The translations under genes and the position numbers were made by a program. A stretch of DNA of 64,000 bases, from contig CAMLJY010000008.1 of the NCBI GenBank assembly GCA_946480465.1, forward strand, positions 85,539 to 149,538. Direction: 5' to 3'. The stretch comes from an uncultured Burkholderiales bacterium (lineage in GTDB: Bacteria > Pseudomonadota > Gammaproteobacteria > Burkholderiales > Burkholderiaceae). Positions 49,028 to 58,151 of the stretch are shown here, piece by piece; positions within the stretch are counted from its first letter, which is position 1; each line of letters begins with the position of its first letter. Under the pieces are notes generated by a model that was given only the letters and a program-made list of their open reading frames with translations, made no database searches and was not told the DNA's origin.

Positions 49028-49828
49028 TCAGTCGGTCCGGAGTTGCTGCAGGCTGACCAGCGCCGGGTCGAAGGGCACGTCGACCTGGCGCTCGACCTCC
49101 GTCAGGCGCGTCGACCGGCCGTCCGCCAGGTTGCGCATCAGCTGGCGGCTGGCGCGCCACTGGTTGCCGCGGCCGTGGGCGCGGAAGTCGCTGCTTTCGA
49201 AGACCTTCACGGCCTTGCCCGCACGGTCCTGGAACTCGGTCTTCACGATGGCGGAGATCGCGGGGTCCACCCAGAAGAGCTTGCGGCCGTAGGTGCTGGT
49301 GTCGCGCTCCTGCGCGTCGGTGGCCTCGGCGCGGATGACGTGGCAGGTGTGGCTGCCGCGGCACGGCTCGTCACGCAGCCATTCGAAGCGGTACTTGTCG
49401 CGCTTCAGGCCCTCGAAGTCCTCGAACACGAACTCGGTGCCCATGAAGCGGTTCTGCCGGTGGCTGGCCGCAATGCGGCGCACGTTGCGGCTGGCCGGCT
49501 GGTAGTGCCAGATCGCGTTCGGCCGCCCTTCCTCTTCCACCACCAGCGTGCCGACGCCCTGCAGGTTGGACGGCGCCGTGAACTTGATCAGCGAAGACCG
49601 CCGGTTGGCGCCGTCGACGTGCGTGAGCCAGGTCATCTCGCGCACCAGCGGCGCGCCCTCGCCCAGCAGCTCCATCTTCAGGCGCGCGCGTTCGAAGTCC
49701 GGGCGGTTGGCGCGGTCAACCTGCGCCATCAGCGCATCGGCATCCGGACCCTGGGCGAGCGCCAGGCCGCAGCCCAAGGCCGCGACCGTGGCCATCGCCA
49801 TCCGCCGCATGGCATGGCAGCTCCTCAT
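49028..49828 (-). CDS. LolA-like outer-membrane lipoprotein-sorting family protein
   Basis: 266 residues with an N-terminal signal peptide (hydrophobic core MATVAALGCGLALAQ, cleavage likely after ALAQ). The remainder matches the periplasmic LolA/LolB-like fold family often encoded with an FtsX-type ABC transporter. Features include LIKFTAPSNLQGVGTLVVE and NRFMGTEFVFEDFEG. The ATG at 49828 has AGGGAG five bases upstream and overlaps the permease stop. It probably carries a hydrophobic substrate across the periplasm from the ABC exporter, perhaps to the beta-barrel encoded at 62321. The role in this cluster is inference. Confidence 0.85.
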   Translation of the reverse strand: MRSCHAMRRMAMATVAALGCGLALAQGPDADALMAQVDRANRPDFERARLKMELLGEGAPLVREMTWLTHVDGANRRSSLIKFTAPSNLQGVGTLVVEEEGRPNAIWHYQPASRNVRRIAASHRQNRFMGTEFVFEDFEGLKRDKYRFEWLRDEPCRGSHTCHVIRAEATDAQERDTSTYGRKLFWVDPAISAIVKTEFQDRAGKAVKVFESSDFRAHGRGNQWRASRQLMRNLADGRSTRLTEVERQVDVPFDPALVSLQQLRTD

Positions 49829-52278
49829 GCGATCTCCCTGGCGCGCAGGGCGCCTTCCAGCGGCAGCCGCAGCACCGACCGCGCCAGCGGCCACGCCAGC
49901 AGCGGCAGCAGCAGCAGGCCGGGCGCGAAGGTGCGCAGGTAGTCGGCCGGGCCGATCACCGTGTCGACCTGGAACCAGGCCCGCGACAGCGCGGCATTGA
50001 TCGCCTGGGCCACCAGCGCGCCGACCGGCACCGCCAGCAGCAGCGCGGCCAGGCCGATCAGCGCCACCTCGACGACGATGCTGCGGGTGATGGCGCCGTC
50101 GCCGTGGCCGAGCAGGCGCAGCGTCTGGTACTCGCGCTGGCGCTGCAGCACGGTGTAGCCCATGCAGGCGAACACGAAGAGCCCCGCGATGCCGATGCTG
50201 ACCATCGTGCCCAGGCGGATCACCGCGGTGACCTGGCCACTGGCCGCCAGGATCTCGCGCGTGACGTCGGCCTTGGTCAGCACCTGCTGCACGTCACGGT
50301 GCCGCGCGAGCCCGCGTGCCAGGCGCGCCAGCTCGGCCGCGCCGGCACGCACGAAGAGGCCGGTGGACCGCTCCTCCAGGTCCGCCAGCTCGCGATGGAA
50401 GGCCAGCGTGAAGCACGCCTCGCCCGGCAGCGCCCCCGAAAACAGGCCGCGCACGATGGCGGTCCGGCGGCGGCCCTGCACCTCGACCACCAGCGCGTCA
50501 CCCACGCCCACCCCCAGCTCGGCCGCGGTGCTGCGTTCCAGCAGCATGCCCTCGGGCTGGTCGGCCGACAGCGCCTCGCCCGCCGTCATCACCGCGGCGT
50601 GCCAGGGCTGGGCGGGGTCGAAGCCGGCGGCATACAGGTTCACCCGGCGCGACCGCGGCCCGGCATCCGGCCCGCTGCCGGCGCGCACGGCCTGCGCCAC
50701 GCCCTTGGTGTAGGGCGTCACCGCCTCCAGCCGGTGGGCCTTCACCAGCCGGGCCACCTCCTCGTCCCACAGCGGCACCTGGAAGTCGACCGCGGCGTCC
50801 CAGGTGTTCAGTTCGACCAGGCGGGCCGAGGTGCCGATGAACGAGGAATAGGCGATGAAGAACGCGGCCGTGGTGCCGAAGCCCAGCGCCACGGCCACGA
50901 TGCTGATGGACGAGACCGCGCGGTGCCGGAACAGGTTGCGCAGCGCCAGGCGCCACGTGCTGCCCGGCAGCCAGCGGCCGACCGCGGAGGCCAGGCGGCC
51001 GGGCGCGCGAACGGGCGCCGGGCGCTCGCGCATCGCGTCCAGCGGCGCCAGCCGCAGCAGGCGCGCCAGCGCCACCGCGGCCGCCAGCGCGAAGACGCCG
51101 GCCACGCCGGCCACTCCCAGCAGCACGCGCTGCGGCGTGAACGCGAAGACCGGCATCGGAAGGCCCAGGGCATCGGCGAAGTTGCCGAGAAAGCCCTGGC
51201 CGACGATCCCGGCCATGAGCAGCCCGCCGGCGACCACGCCCGAGGCCAGGTACGCCACCATCAGCGCGAACGACAGCGCCAGCCGCGCTGGCGGATGGCC
51301 CAGCGCCAGGAACAGCGCCAGCGTCTGCCGCTCACGCGCGACCCACTGCAGGAACAGGAAGGCGGTGACGAACAGGGCCGACAGCGCGCTCACCGCAACG
51401 ATCACCGGCACGACGATGCGGAAGACGCCGAGGTTCTTGTCGAGGAAGCGATGGCTGAACTGCTCGGCCTGGGTGACGGTGAAGTCGACGCTCAGCCGGG
51501 TTTGCGCGCGTTCGATCACGCGCTGGCGCAGCTGCTCGAGGTCGGCACCGGGCTCGGCGGCAAACAGCACGCTGTTGACCGGCATGAAGCCGTAGCGCGA
51601 TTCAAGCTGCTGCGGCAGCAGGTACACCACGCCGAGCGAGCCCTTGCTGGGCACGAACAGCGCCGGGTTGGCAGGGGCGAGCAGGAACTCCGCGTCGCTG
51701 ACCACACCGCGCACGTGCAGCGGCAGCAGCTCGCCCTGCAGCCTGATGGGCAGCGGCTGCCCAGGTGACACACCGTGGTAGCGCGCGAAGCTGCGGTCCA
51801 CCAGCACGCCGTGGGGGTCGGCCGGGTCCAGGTCCCGGCCTTCGAGCAGTCGCTGCGCGTTGATGGACACAGCCTGCGTTGCCGCGTCCTTTGCCTGCAA
51901 TCCGGCGTTGGCGATCAGCAGTACGCGCAGCGGCGGCCGGTCCGCCTGGCCGGCCCCCGAGGCCGCCGGTGCCCAGGTCGCCGGCGCCAGCATTCGCAGC
52001 CGCAGCGCGGCCACGCCGGGAAGGTCAGCCAGCGGCGGCACGTTGGCTCGGTCGTCCGTGGCCACGCGCAGTTCCAGGTCGGCCAGCCGCCCTTCGCGAA
52101 ACCAGGTGTCGCGGCTGGCGAAGATGCTGTCGATCGCCGACAGCGCGCCGGCAAACACCGCCAGGCCGAAGCCGGCGATGCAGCCCATCGCGAACAGGCG
52201 GCCCGCCATCAGCCAGGCCGAGCCGGCCAGGTGCTTGAGGGGTGCGGGCAGCGGCAACCGCCTGAACCAGCGGGGCAT
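49825..52278 (-). CDS. ABC transporter permease (FtsX/MacB-like, duplicated)
   Basis: 817 residues. Two FtsX-type units in tandem: one hydrophobic segment near 25-45, a long periplasmic domain, three membrane segments near 285-400, then a second repeat with one segment near 440, a periplasmic domain, and three segments near 680-810. This is the LolC/E and MacB type of organisation doubled. The start overlaps the stop of the ATPase gene (ATGA at 52278) and the end overlaps the LolA-like gene, so the three make one translational unit. A role in exporting a lipophilic product or moving lipids is likely from the family. Confidence 0.9.
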   Translation of the reverse strand: MPRWFRRLPLPAPLKHLAGSAWLMAGRLFAMGCIAGFGLAVFAGALSAIDSIFASRDTWFREGRLADLELRVATDDRANVPPLADLPGVAALRLRMLAPATWAPAASGAGQADRPPLRVLLIANAGLQAKDAATQAVSINAQRLLEGRDLDPADPHGVLVDRSFARYHGVSPGQPLPIRLQGELLPLHVRGVVSDAEFLLAPANPALFVPSKGSLGVVYLLPQQLESRYGFMPVNSVLFAAEPGADLEQLRQRVIERAQTRLSVDFTVTQAEQFSHRFLDKNLGVFRIVVPVIVAVSALSALFVTAFLFLQWVARERQTLALFLALGHPPARLALSFALMVAYLASGVVAGGLLMAGIVGQGFLGNFADALGLPMPVFAFTPQRVLLGVAGVAGVFALAAAVALARLLRLAPLDAMRERPAPVRAPGRLASAVGRWLPGSTWRLALRNLFRHRAVSSISIVAVALGFGTTAAFFIAYSSFIGTSARLVELNTWDAAVDFQVPLWDEEVARLVKAHRLEAVTPYTKGVAQAVRAGSGPDAGPRSRRVNLYAAGFDPAQPWHAAVMTAGEALSADQPEGMLLERSTAAELGVGVGDALVVEVQGRRRTAIVRGLFSGALPGEACFTLAFHRELADLEERSTGLFVRAGAAELARLARGLARHRDVQQVLTKADVTREILAASGQVTAVIRLGTMVSIGIAGLFVFACMGYTVLQRQREYQTLRLLGHGDGAITRSIVVEVALIGLAALLLAVPVGALVAQAINAALSRAWFQVDTVIGPADYLRTFAPGLLLLPLLAWPLARSVLRLPLEGALRAREIA

Positions 52279-53048
52279 CACCGCGCGTGGCCCTCCGTCG
52301 TCACGCGGCCGGCTTCGAGCCGCAGCACCCGGTCGACGTGGCCGGCCACGAGCTGGTCGTGGGTGGCGATGACGACGGCGCAGCCGTGCTCGCGGCGCAG
52401 CCGGTTCAGCAAGGCCAGCACCTGCATGGCGGTGGCCGGGTCGAGCGCGCCGGTGGGCTCGTCCGCCAGGATCAGCGTCGGCCGCTTGGCCACCGCTCGC
52501 GCGATGGCGACCCGCTGCTGCTGGCCGCCGGACAGCTGCGCCGGGTAAGCGTCGGCCTTGTCGGCCAGGCCCACGTCGGCCAGTGCGGCCGCGGCGGCTT
52601 CCTGGCGGCCGCGCCGGGTTCCGGGCAGCGGCTCGAGGCCCGCGACGACGTTCTCCAGCGCGGTGAGCGTGGGCACCAGGTTGAAGAACTGGAACACGAA
52701 GCCGACGTGGCGCGCGCGGAAGGCGGTCTGTTCGCGCGTGCTCAGGCCCTCCAGCGCGGTGCCCAGCACCTGCACGCTGCCGCTGCTGGGGCGGTCGATC
52801 GCGCCCAGGATGTGCAGCAGCGTCGACTTGCCGCTGCCCGACACCCCCTTCAGCGCGATGGACTCGGACCGCGCCACGGCCAGGTCGATGCCGCGCAACA
52901 CCTCCAGCGCGCCGCCGGGCGTGTCGTAGCGCTTGCACAGCGCGCGGGCCTGCAGCACCCAGGTGGACGGTGCCGCTACATCACCGGGCAGCCGGGCGCC
53001 GGCCAGCGCCGGATCGCCGCCCAGCGCACTGTCGTGGGCCAGTTTCAT
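52278..53048 (-). CDS. ABC transporter ATP-binding protein (LolD/MacB type)
   Basis: 256 residues. Walker [10 protein letters not shown] near 65, Q-loop region, signature LSGGQQQR near 170 and Walker [14 protein letters not shown] near 190 are all intact, so it should hydrolyse ATP. It powers the permease encoded directly after it. The ATG at 53048 overlaps the prenyl synthase stop (53045). About 30 residues precede the usual family start. Confidence 0.93.
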   Translation of the reverse strand: MKLAHDSALGGDPALAGARLPGDVAAPSTWVLQARALCKRYDTPGGALEVLRGIDLAVARSESIALKGVSGSGKSTLLHILGAIDRPSSGSVQVLGTALEGLSTREQTAFRARHVGFVFQFFNLVPTLTALENVVAGLEPLPGTRRGRQEAAAAALADVGLADKADAYPAQLSGGQQQRVAIARAVAKRPTLILADEPTGALDPATAMQVLALLNRLRREHGCAVVIATHDQLVAGHVDRVLRLEAGRVTTEGHAR

Positions 53049-54160
53049 CGGTTGCGCTCGACCACGTAGCTGACGAAGGCGTCCAGGCGGTCGCGGTCGG
53101 CCGGGGCCAGGAACTGCATGCCGCCGACGATCTCGTGGCACCGCGCGACGTGGCGCTGCGCGATGCCGCGGGCCTCTTCGAAGGCGCCACTGTCGCGCAT
53201 CAACGCCACCGCCTCGGACAGCTGCGCCGGGTCGTCGCTGCGGGCGGCCAGGATCCCGCCCAGCCGCGCGCGGCCGCGTTCGTCCAGGCGTTCCATGGCC
53301 AGCAGCACCTGCAGGTTGATCTTGCCCTGCGTGATGTCCTCGGCCAGCGCCTTGCCCCAGGCGCTGTCCCCCGGCTGGACGTTGAGGATGTCGTCGATGA
53401 TCTGGAACGCCAGGCCCAGTTCCTCGCCGAACGCGGCCAGCTGCGCGCGCTGGCCCGTGCTGGCACCGGCGGCGATGGCACCGATCTCGAACGGCAGGCG
53501 GTAGGTGTAGGACGTGGAACGGTGGACCACCGACTGCAGGTAGTCGCCCGCGCTGTGGTCGAAGCGGCCGATCCAGGGCCAGGTGGTGTCGATGGTGGTG
53601 CCGACGCCGGTGACCCAGTGCTCCCAGGCGATGACGTCCAGCAGCGCGGCCCGCTGCGCCGGGTCGAGCCCGGCATCGTCGCCGGACAACAGTTCGAAGC
53701 AGGCGTTCAGCCACGCCGACGCCGCGGCGCCAGCGACGCGCACGCCCACCTGGCGGTGCGCGGTGGGGCCGCCGCGCCGCAGCGGCGAATCGTCCGCAAT
53801 GTCGTCGAGCACCAGCGAGGCCGCGTGGATGACCTCGGCCATCGCGACGACCGGCGGCATGAGGCGCGGGTCACGCTCGAAGGCCTGCATGACGAGGCAC
53901 ACCAGCACCGGGCGCAGCATCTTGCCGCTGCGCAGGTGATAACCCCGATAGGGCGCGTGCCAGGCCTCCTGCAGGCGCTGGTGCGCCGCCGGCGGCAGCG
54001 CCACGCCCAGCGCGCGCTCGATGAACGCCGGGCTCGCGATGCGGTCGATGGTGGCCAGCACGGTGTCCCGGCACCAGGGATACCAGCGCCTGTAGTGATC
54101 GGCGAGCACGGGCGCCATGTCGGCCAGGAACTCGTCACGGTATTGCAGGGCTTCGGTCAC
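53045..54160 (-). CDS. Polyprenyl diphosphate synthase (trans-isoprenyl type)
   Basis: 371 residues. Condenses an allylic diphosphate with isopentenyl diphosphate. Both metal-binding motifs are present: LVLDDIADD with DDxxD (near 118) followed by RRGG, and FQIIDDILN near 265 with a Lys-rich KINLQ segment after it. Chain length cannot be fixed by eye. A GTG start at 54160 overlaps the upstream stop (GTGA). It stands directly after a degenerate homologue, as in heteromeric prenyl synthases. In this operon its starter could be an ordinary allylic diphosphate or a furanylmethyl diphosphate; the second is hypothesis. Confidence 0.92.
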   Translation of the reverse strand: MTEALQYRDEFLADMAPVLADHYRRWYPWCRDTVLATIDRIASPAFIERALGVALPPAAHQRLQEAWHAPYRGYHLRSGKMLRPVLVCLVMQAFERDPRLMPPVVAMAEVIHAASLVLDDIADDSPLRRGGPTAHRQVGVRVAGAAASAWLNACFELLSGDDAGLDPAQRAALLDVIAWEHWVTGVGTTIDTTWPWIGRFDHSAGDYLQSVVHRSTSYTYRLPFEIGAIAAGASTGQRAQLAAFGEELGLAFQIIDDILNVQPGDSAWGKALAEDITQGKINLQVLLAMERLDERGRARLGGILAARSDDPAQLSEAVALMRDSGAFEEARGIAQRHVARCHEIVGGMQFLAPADRDRLDAFVSYVVERNR

Positions 54161-55098
54161 GGGGTCACCTCCAGCGCCGGCAGCGGCCGCAGGGCTTCAT
54201 CGACGGTGCGCAAGGCCTCCGCGGCGGCCGGCGACACGGTGCCGGCCCGCGCGATCGCCCCCGCCACCAGCCGTGCCGCGGCGTCACGCAGGACCTGCGG
54301 CGGCGCGTCGCAGCGCTGGCGGATCAGCGGCTCGCGCTCGAGGCGGCCGAGGACGCTGACGTCGCGGTCACGCCCTGCGGCCAGTTCACGCAGGCGCATG
54401 GCCACGCCCAGCTCGCCGCCGGCCTCGCCTAGCCGCGCCGCCGGTGCGTCGGGCAGGCCGGCCACCAGTGCCGCGACCTCGCAGGCCAGCCCCAGGCCCT
54501 GCACGCCGACGTAGACGGAAAGATGGGTGGTGAAGTCGGCCAGCGGCAGTGCGGCAGCGCCGGCTTCGGCCGCCCACAGGTCCAGCGTGCTGCCCAGTCC
54601 CTGGCGAAACAGGAATCGCGCCAGTCGCTGCGCCACGCGTTCGCGCCGCTCGGCCGGCAGGCTGGTGCAGCGGCGCAGCACCAGCACCGGCGGCAGCTGG
54701 CGCGTGTTGTAGGCCACCGTGACCCATGCGGGCAGCGGCAGGCGGATGGCATCGGCACGGCTTTGGGACAGGTCGCGGCCGTTGCGCAGGTCGTCCAGCA
54801 TCACCGACGACAGGTGGTGCAACTCCAGTGCCGCCAGCACCGTACCGTGCTCGGCGGCGCGGCCGCCGAGCGCGTCGATCAGCAGCGCCGCCGTCGCCGG
54901 GCGCAGGCGCGCACGGTGCTGCACGCTCCATTCATGCAGCGGCGTGAAATAACCCTGCAACAGAGCGTCCCAGTCCCAGCCGAAGCGCGGCGGATCGACG
55001 GTGTCGGCGAGCCAGGCGTCGTCGCGCCCGCCGGGCATGGCTCCGCGCAGGGCGGCCTCGGCCGCGGCCTGCGCGGCCTCGAATCGGGAATCCCTCAC
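54157..55098 (-). CDS. Degenerate prenyl synthase homologue (possible partner subunit)
   Basis: 313 residues with the helical isoprenyl-synthase fold pattern, but the catalytic motifs are altered. The first Asp-rich site reads MLDDLRNG instead of DDxxD followed by RRG, and no second DDxxD is found where VQGLGLACEV stands. It is probably not a competent synthase alone. It may pair with the intact synthase encoded next, as small subunits do in some geranyl diphosphate synthases, or bind a different substrate. GTG start at 55098 with GAGGGGG five bases upstream, one base after the UbiA stop. Confidence 0.75.
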   Translation of the reverse strand: MRDSRFEAAQAAAEAALRGAMPGGRDDAWLADTVDPPRFGWDWDALLQGYFTPLHEWSVQHRARLRPATAALLIDALGGRAAEHGTVLAALELHHLSSVMLDDLRNGRDLSQSRADAIRLPLPAWVTVAYNTRQLPPVLVLRRCTSLPAERRERVAQRLARFLFRQGLGSTLDLWAAEAGAAALPLADFTTHLSVYVGVQGLGLACEVAALVAGLPDAPAARLGEAGGELGVAMRLRELAAGRDRDVSVLGRLEREPLIRQRCDAPPQVLRDAAARLVAGAIARAGTVSPAAAEALRTVDEALRPLPALEVTP

Positions 55099-55099
55099 C

Positions 55100-55993
55100 T
55101 CATCCCCCTCGCTGTTGCAGCGTCCACGTCATCAACATGCCGGCGGTGACCAGCGCGCCGCCGTACAAGATGTAGAAATGCGAGGCGCCCTCCTTGTCGG
55201 GCAGGCCCCGGTAGTACTCCAGGAACAGCAGGCCGACCGGCGCGTGCACCAGCACCACCACCCAGCATCCCGGCGGCAGCGCGCCGGTGGCCGCGCCCCA
55301 TACCACCAGGCCGCACGTGGCCAGGTGCACCAGGCGGAGCAGCCACGCGGTGGCCGGCTCGCCGATCACCAGCGGCACGGTGCGAAAGCCCGCCGCGGCA
55401 TCGCCCCGCATGTCTCGCACGTCCCACATCAGCTCGACGAAATAGTTCATGCCGAAGCTGAGCACCACCGCCAACCACGCCACGGGGCCGATCTCGGCAC
55501 CGACGTAAAGATGCGGCGTGAGGATCAGCGCCACCGACCAGAACAGGCCGGCGTAGAGGTTCTTCAGGAACGGCACTTCCTTGATGCGCAGCGCGCGGCC
55601 GCGCCAGCGCAGCGGCAGGGGCCGGCTGTACAGGGCGCCCAGCACGTGCACCGCTCCACCGTACAGCACGAAGGGCCAGCCGGCCGGCACCGACAGCAGC
55701 AGGCCGCCGACGAAGCACAGCACGATGGCCAGCCGCGTCTCCCACGAGCCCGGCATGAACAGGCGGTACCGCCGCGGGTAGTTCAGTGCGTCCTCTGCCC
55801 CGTCGGTGTGGATGTTGTAGATGTAGCCGCCGGCGGTGGTGAGGGCGATCATCAGGTAGTACGCGGGCGTCAGCGGCAGGTGCAGCGCCTGGTTCCAGAA
55901 CAGCGTCAGGACCACCGGCATCAGCACGATGTGGAAGCGGTTGGTGAAGAAGAAGCCCGCGGTGTCCACGCCGAACGCGCGGACGCCGTTCAT
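55100..55993 (-). CDS. UbiA-family membrane prenyltransferase
   Basis: 297 residues, about eight membrane segments. Both Asp-rich sites of the family are present: NIHTDGAED (NxxxDxxxD) near 60 and DVRDMRGD near 190. Members move a prenyl group from a diphosphate to an aromatic or other acceptor in the membrane. The start overlaps the stop of the fused prenyl synthase/HAD gene. It could join a prenyl chain to the furan or polyketide, or use a furanylmethyl diphosphate as donor; the substrates cannot be read from sequence. Not likely a ubiquinone or haem biosynthesis enzyme, given the operon. Confidence 0.9.
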   Translation of the reverse strand: MNGVRAFGVDTAGFFFTNRFHIVLMPVVLTLFWNQALHLPLTPAYYLMIALTTAGGYIYNIHTDGAEDALNYPRRYRLFMPGSWETRLAIVLCFVGGLLLSVPAGWPFVLYGGAVHVLGALYSRPLPLRWRGRALRIKEVPFLKNLYAGLFWSVALILTPHLYVGAEIGPVAWLAVVLSFGMNYFVELMWDVRDMRGDAAAGFRTVPLVIGEPATAWLLRLVHLATCGLVVWGAATGALPPGCWVVVLVHAPVGLLFLEYYRGLPDKEGASHFYILYGGALVTAGMLMTWTLQQRGG

Positions 55994-58143
55994 GCGGGCA
56001 CCCCTTCTTCCGCCAGCAGGCCGTGCAGTGCGTCCAACGTGTCCAACACATGGTGCGGCTGCGGCCCCTGCGCCGCGCTGCTGCCCGGGGGGCGCAGCCA
56101 CACCGCGCGCGCGCCGGCGGCGCGGGCCAGCGCCACGTCCTGCTCCAGCGAATCGCCGACCACCAGCGTCCCGGCCAATTCGGCGGCGGACAGACCCATC
56201 ACCTGCGTCAGCGCAAAGGGATTGGGTTTGCCCAGCACCAGCGCCTCGCGGCCCAGCGCGAACTCCACGCGCTGCACCGTCGGGCCAGGGCCGGTCTCCA
56301 CCCGGTCGCCAACCGGGAAGTGCATGTCCTTGCAGGTGGCGATGACCCGCTCGATGCCACGGTTGGCAGCCAGGCGGCGCAGCAGCGGCTCACCCAGGGC
56401 GGGATCGCGGCTGACGACCAGCGTGTCGGCGTCCTCCGGCGACGCCCAGCTCATGCGGTGGCCGCAGATGCGCTCGATCTCCGAACGCATCGCGTCCGAG
56501 CCGATGACGTAAAGCCGCGGCGCGACCGGCAGGCGCCGCAGGCAGTGCGCCACGACCAGCGCAGCGGTGACGATTTCCTGCGGCCGCACCTCGATGCCGG
56601 CGGCATTCAACTGCGTTGCGATCTCGGCCCGCGACTGGCTGCTGGCGTTGGTGAGGAAACGCAGCAGGTGCCCATCGCGGCGCAACGCGCCCAGCACCTG
56701 CGCCGCGGACGCGTGGCCCGCCGGCTCCTGGCGGCCCAGCAGCACCCCATGGATGTCCAGCACCAGGTTGTGGCGGCGCGCGCGCGGCACGGCCACCGGC
56801 AGCGCCGGCGTGGCCGGCGCGACCGTGGACGCGGCCGGTTGCTGCGGCGGTCCTATCAGCGCCGAGACGCGTCCAGGCTCGGCAGGCAGGCGCCGGCGCC
56901 AGTACGCGGGCGAGACGAAGTGCCGGGCAAAGGCGCGCATCGCCTCGTCCCGCACGGCATCGAAAGCCGGGCGCGCCGATGCCAGCGCCTGCAGCGAGCG
57001 CTCGATGCAGCGCTGCACCTCGGCCGCACAGGCGGCCATGGCTCCGCAACGGTCCAGCACCGCGATCACGTCGCCCGCGGTCAGCCGCACCTGCTCGCCG
57101 GCCTGCCAGCGCTGCAGCAAGGCCAGGTCGGCGCCGCGCGCCAGCGTCATCGCCATCGCGTAGAGGTAGGTCGGCTTGCAGTGCTGCAGGTCGCTGGCGG
57201 CGCCGCGGCCCTGGCCCTTCTCGCTGTCGGGCGCGAGGTCCTCCAGATCGTCCTGCAACTGATAGGCCAGCGCGGCCTGCCCGGCCCAGGCTTGCACCGC
57301 CTCGCACTGCGCTTCGGTGGCCTGCGCCAGCCGGGCGCCGACGCGGGCGCAAACCTCGAACAGGCGGCCGGTCTTGAGCCAGGCGTTGTCCAGGCAGGTG
57401 GCCGGGTCGGGCATGGCTTGGCCCTCGTGGTGCACGTCCCTGACCTGGGCGGCGTTGTCGAACAGGTCGTGCCAGTCGAGCAGCCGCGTGGCTTCCAGCC
57501 GCGCGGCTTCGCCGAAACCACTGCCGGCGATCAGGTAGCCCGCCAGCGCGCGGCACATCTTGCCGTAGGCGAAAGCGACCACGCTGCCGCGGCGCAGCGC
57601 GTCGCTGGCGAAGAGGCGGGTGGCGGGAACCGCCTGCGTTGCGTGCGGCACCGCGGTACGCCCCTTCCGGCCCGATGACGCGCGCGCCGCGGCGGGATGC
57701 GGCCCTCGGTTGCCGTACCAGTCCGCGAAGGCCTGGTGCGTGGTCGGCCAGCCGCGGCGGCTGTGGTCCTCGTCGTAGAGGTCGTCATGCACCAGCGTGT
57801 GGTGGTGGTAGAGCTGCAAGGCCGCGGCCACCGGCACGATGGCGTCGGTGTCCTGCCCGCCACAGGCCTCGTAGGCCAGCATCACGGCGATGCCGTGCAT
57901 GCGCTGGCCGCCGTTGTCCAGGTAGTGCCGCATCCAGCGGTACATGCGGCCCACCAGCGGGTCGTCCTGCGCCGGACCGTGGGCGAGCAGGCCATCGATG
58001 GCGCGCGCGAGGCAGCGATCGATGGCGGCACGGCGCTGGTCCAGCGCGGCCGGCATCGGCGCAGGCGAGCGCGGCGGCGTGTCGGTTCCATGAGACCCGA
58101 AGGGCACGGAATCCGGAGGCAGGAGCCGGGAAGAACCGATCAT
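55990..58143 (-). CDS. Fusion of prenyl diphosphate synthase and HAD phosphatase
   Basis: 717 residues. Residues 35-435 are an isoprenyl diphosphate synthase with intact metal sites (LVHDDLYDED near 121 and YQLQDDLEDL near 300). A Pro/Ala linker leads to a HAD-superfamily domain (about 465-717) of the NagD/LHPP subclass: LVLDIHGVLL, LTNASSQSR, a Lys in LGKPNP and the acidic VGDSLEQD. The first HAD motif has His at the D+2 position where most phosphatases have Asp; LHPP-like enzymes that act on pyrophosphate also vary there. The fusion suggests that a prenyl diphosphate is made and dephosphorylated, or pyrophosphate removed, in one protein. Start ATG at 58143 with GAGG upstream, eight bases after the amidotransferase gene. 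Confidence 0.9.
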   Translation of the reverse strand: MIGSSRLLPPDSVPFGSHGTDTPPRSPAPMPAALDQRRAAIDRCLARAIDGLLAHGPAQDDPLVGRMYRWMRHYLDNGGQRMHGIAVMLAYEACGGQDTDAIVPVAAALQLYHHHTLVHDDLYDEDHSRRGWPTTHQAFADWYGNRGPHPAAARASSGRKGRTAVPHATQAVPATRLFASDALRRGSVVAFAYGKMCRALAGYLIAGSGFGEAARLEATRLLDWHDLFDNAAQVRDVHHEGQAMPDPATCLDNAWLKTGRLFEVCARVGARLAQATEAQCEAVQAWAGQAALAYQLQDDLEDLAPDSEKGQGRGAASDLQHCKPTYLYAMAMTLARGADLALLQRWQAGEQVRLTAGDVIAVLDRCGAMAACAAEVQRCIERSLQALASARPAFDAVRDEAMRAFARHFVSPAYWRRRLPAEPGRVSALIGPPQQPAASTVAPATPALPVAVPRARRHNLVLDIHGVLLGRQEPAGHASAAQVLGALRRDGHLLRFLTNASSQSRAEIATQLNAAGIEVRPQEIVTAALVVAHCLRRLPVAPRLYVIGSDAMRSEIERICGHRMSWASPEDADTLVVSRDPALGEPLLRRLAANRGIERVIATCKDMHFPVGDRVETGPGPTVQRVEFALGREALVLGKPNPFALTQVMGLSAAELAGTLVVGDSLEQDVALARAAGARAVWLRPPGSSAAQGPQPHHVLDTLDALHGLLAEEGVPA

Positions 58144-58151
58144 GGGAAACC

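Noticed and set aside
55100..55993. UbiA protein as 4-hydroxybenzoate octaprenyltransferase of ubiquinone synthesis
   Set aside because: The gene is embedded between prenyl synthase genes of a specialised operon, and no other ubiquinone gene is nearby.
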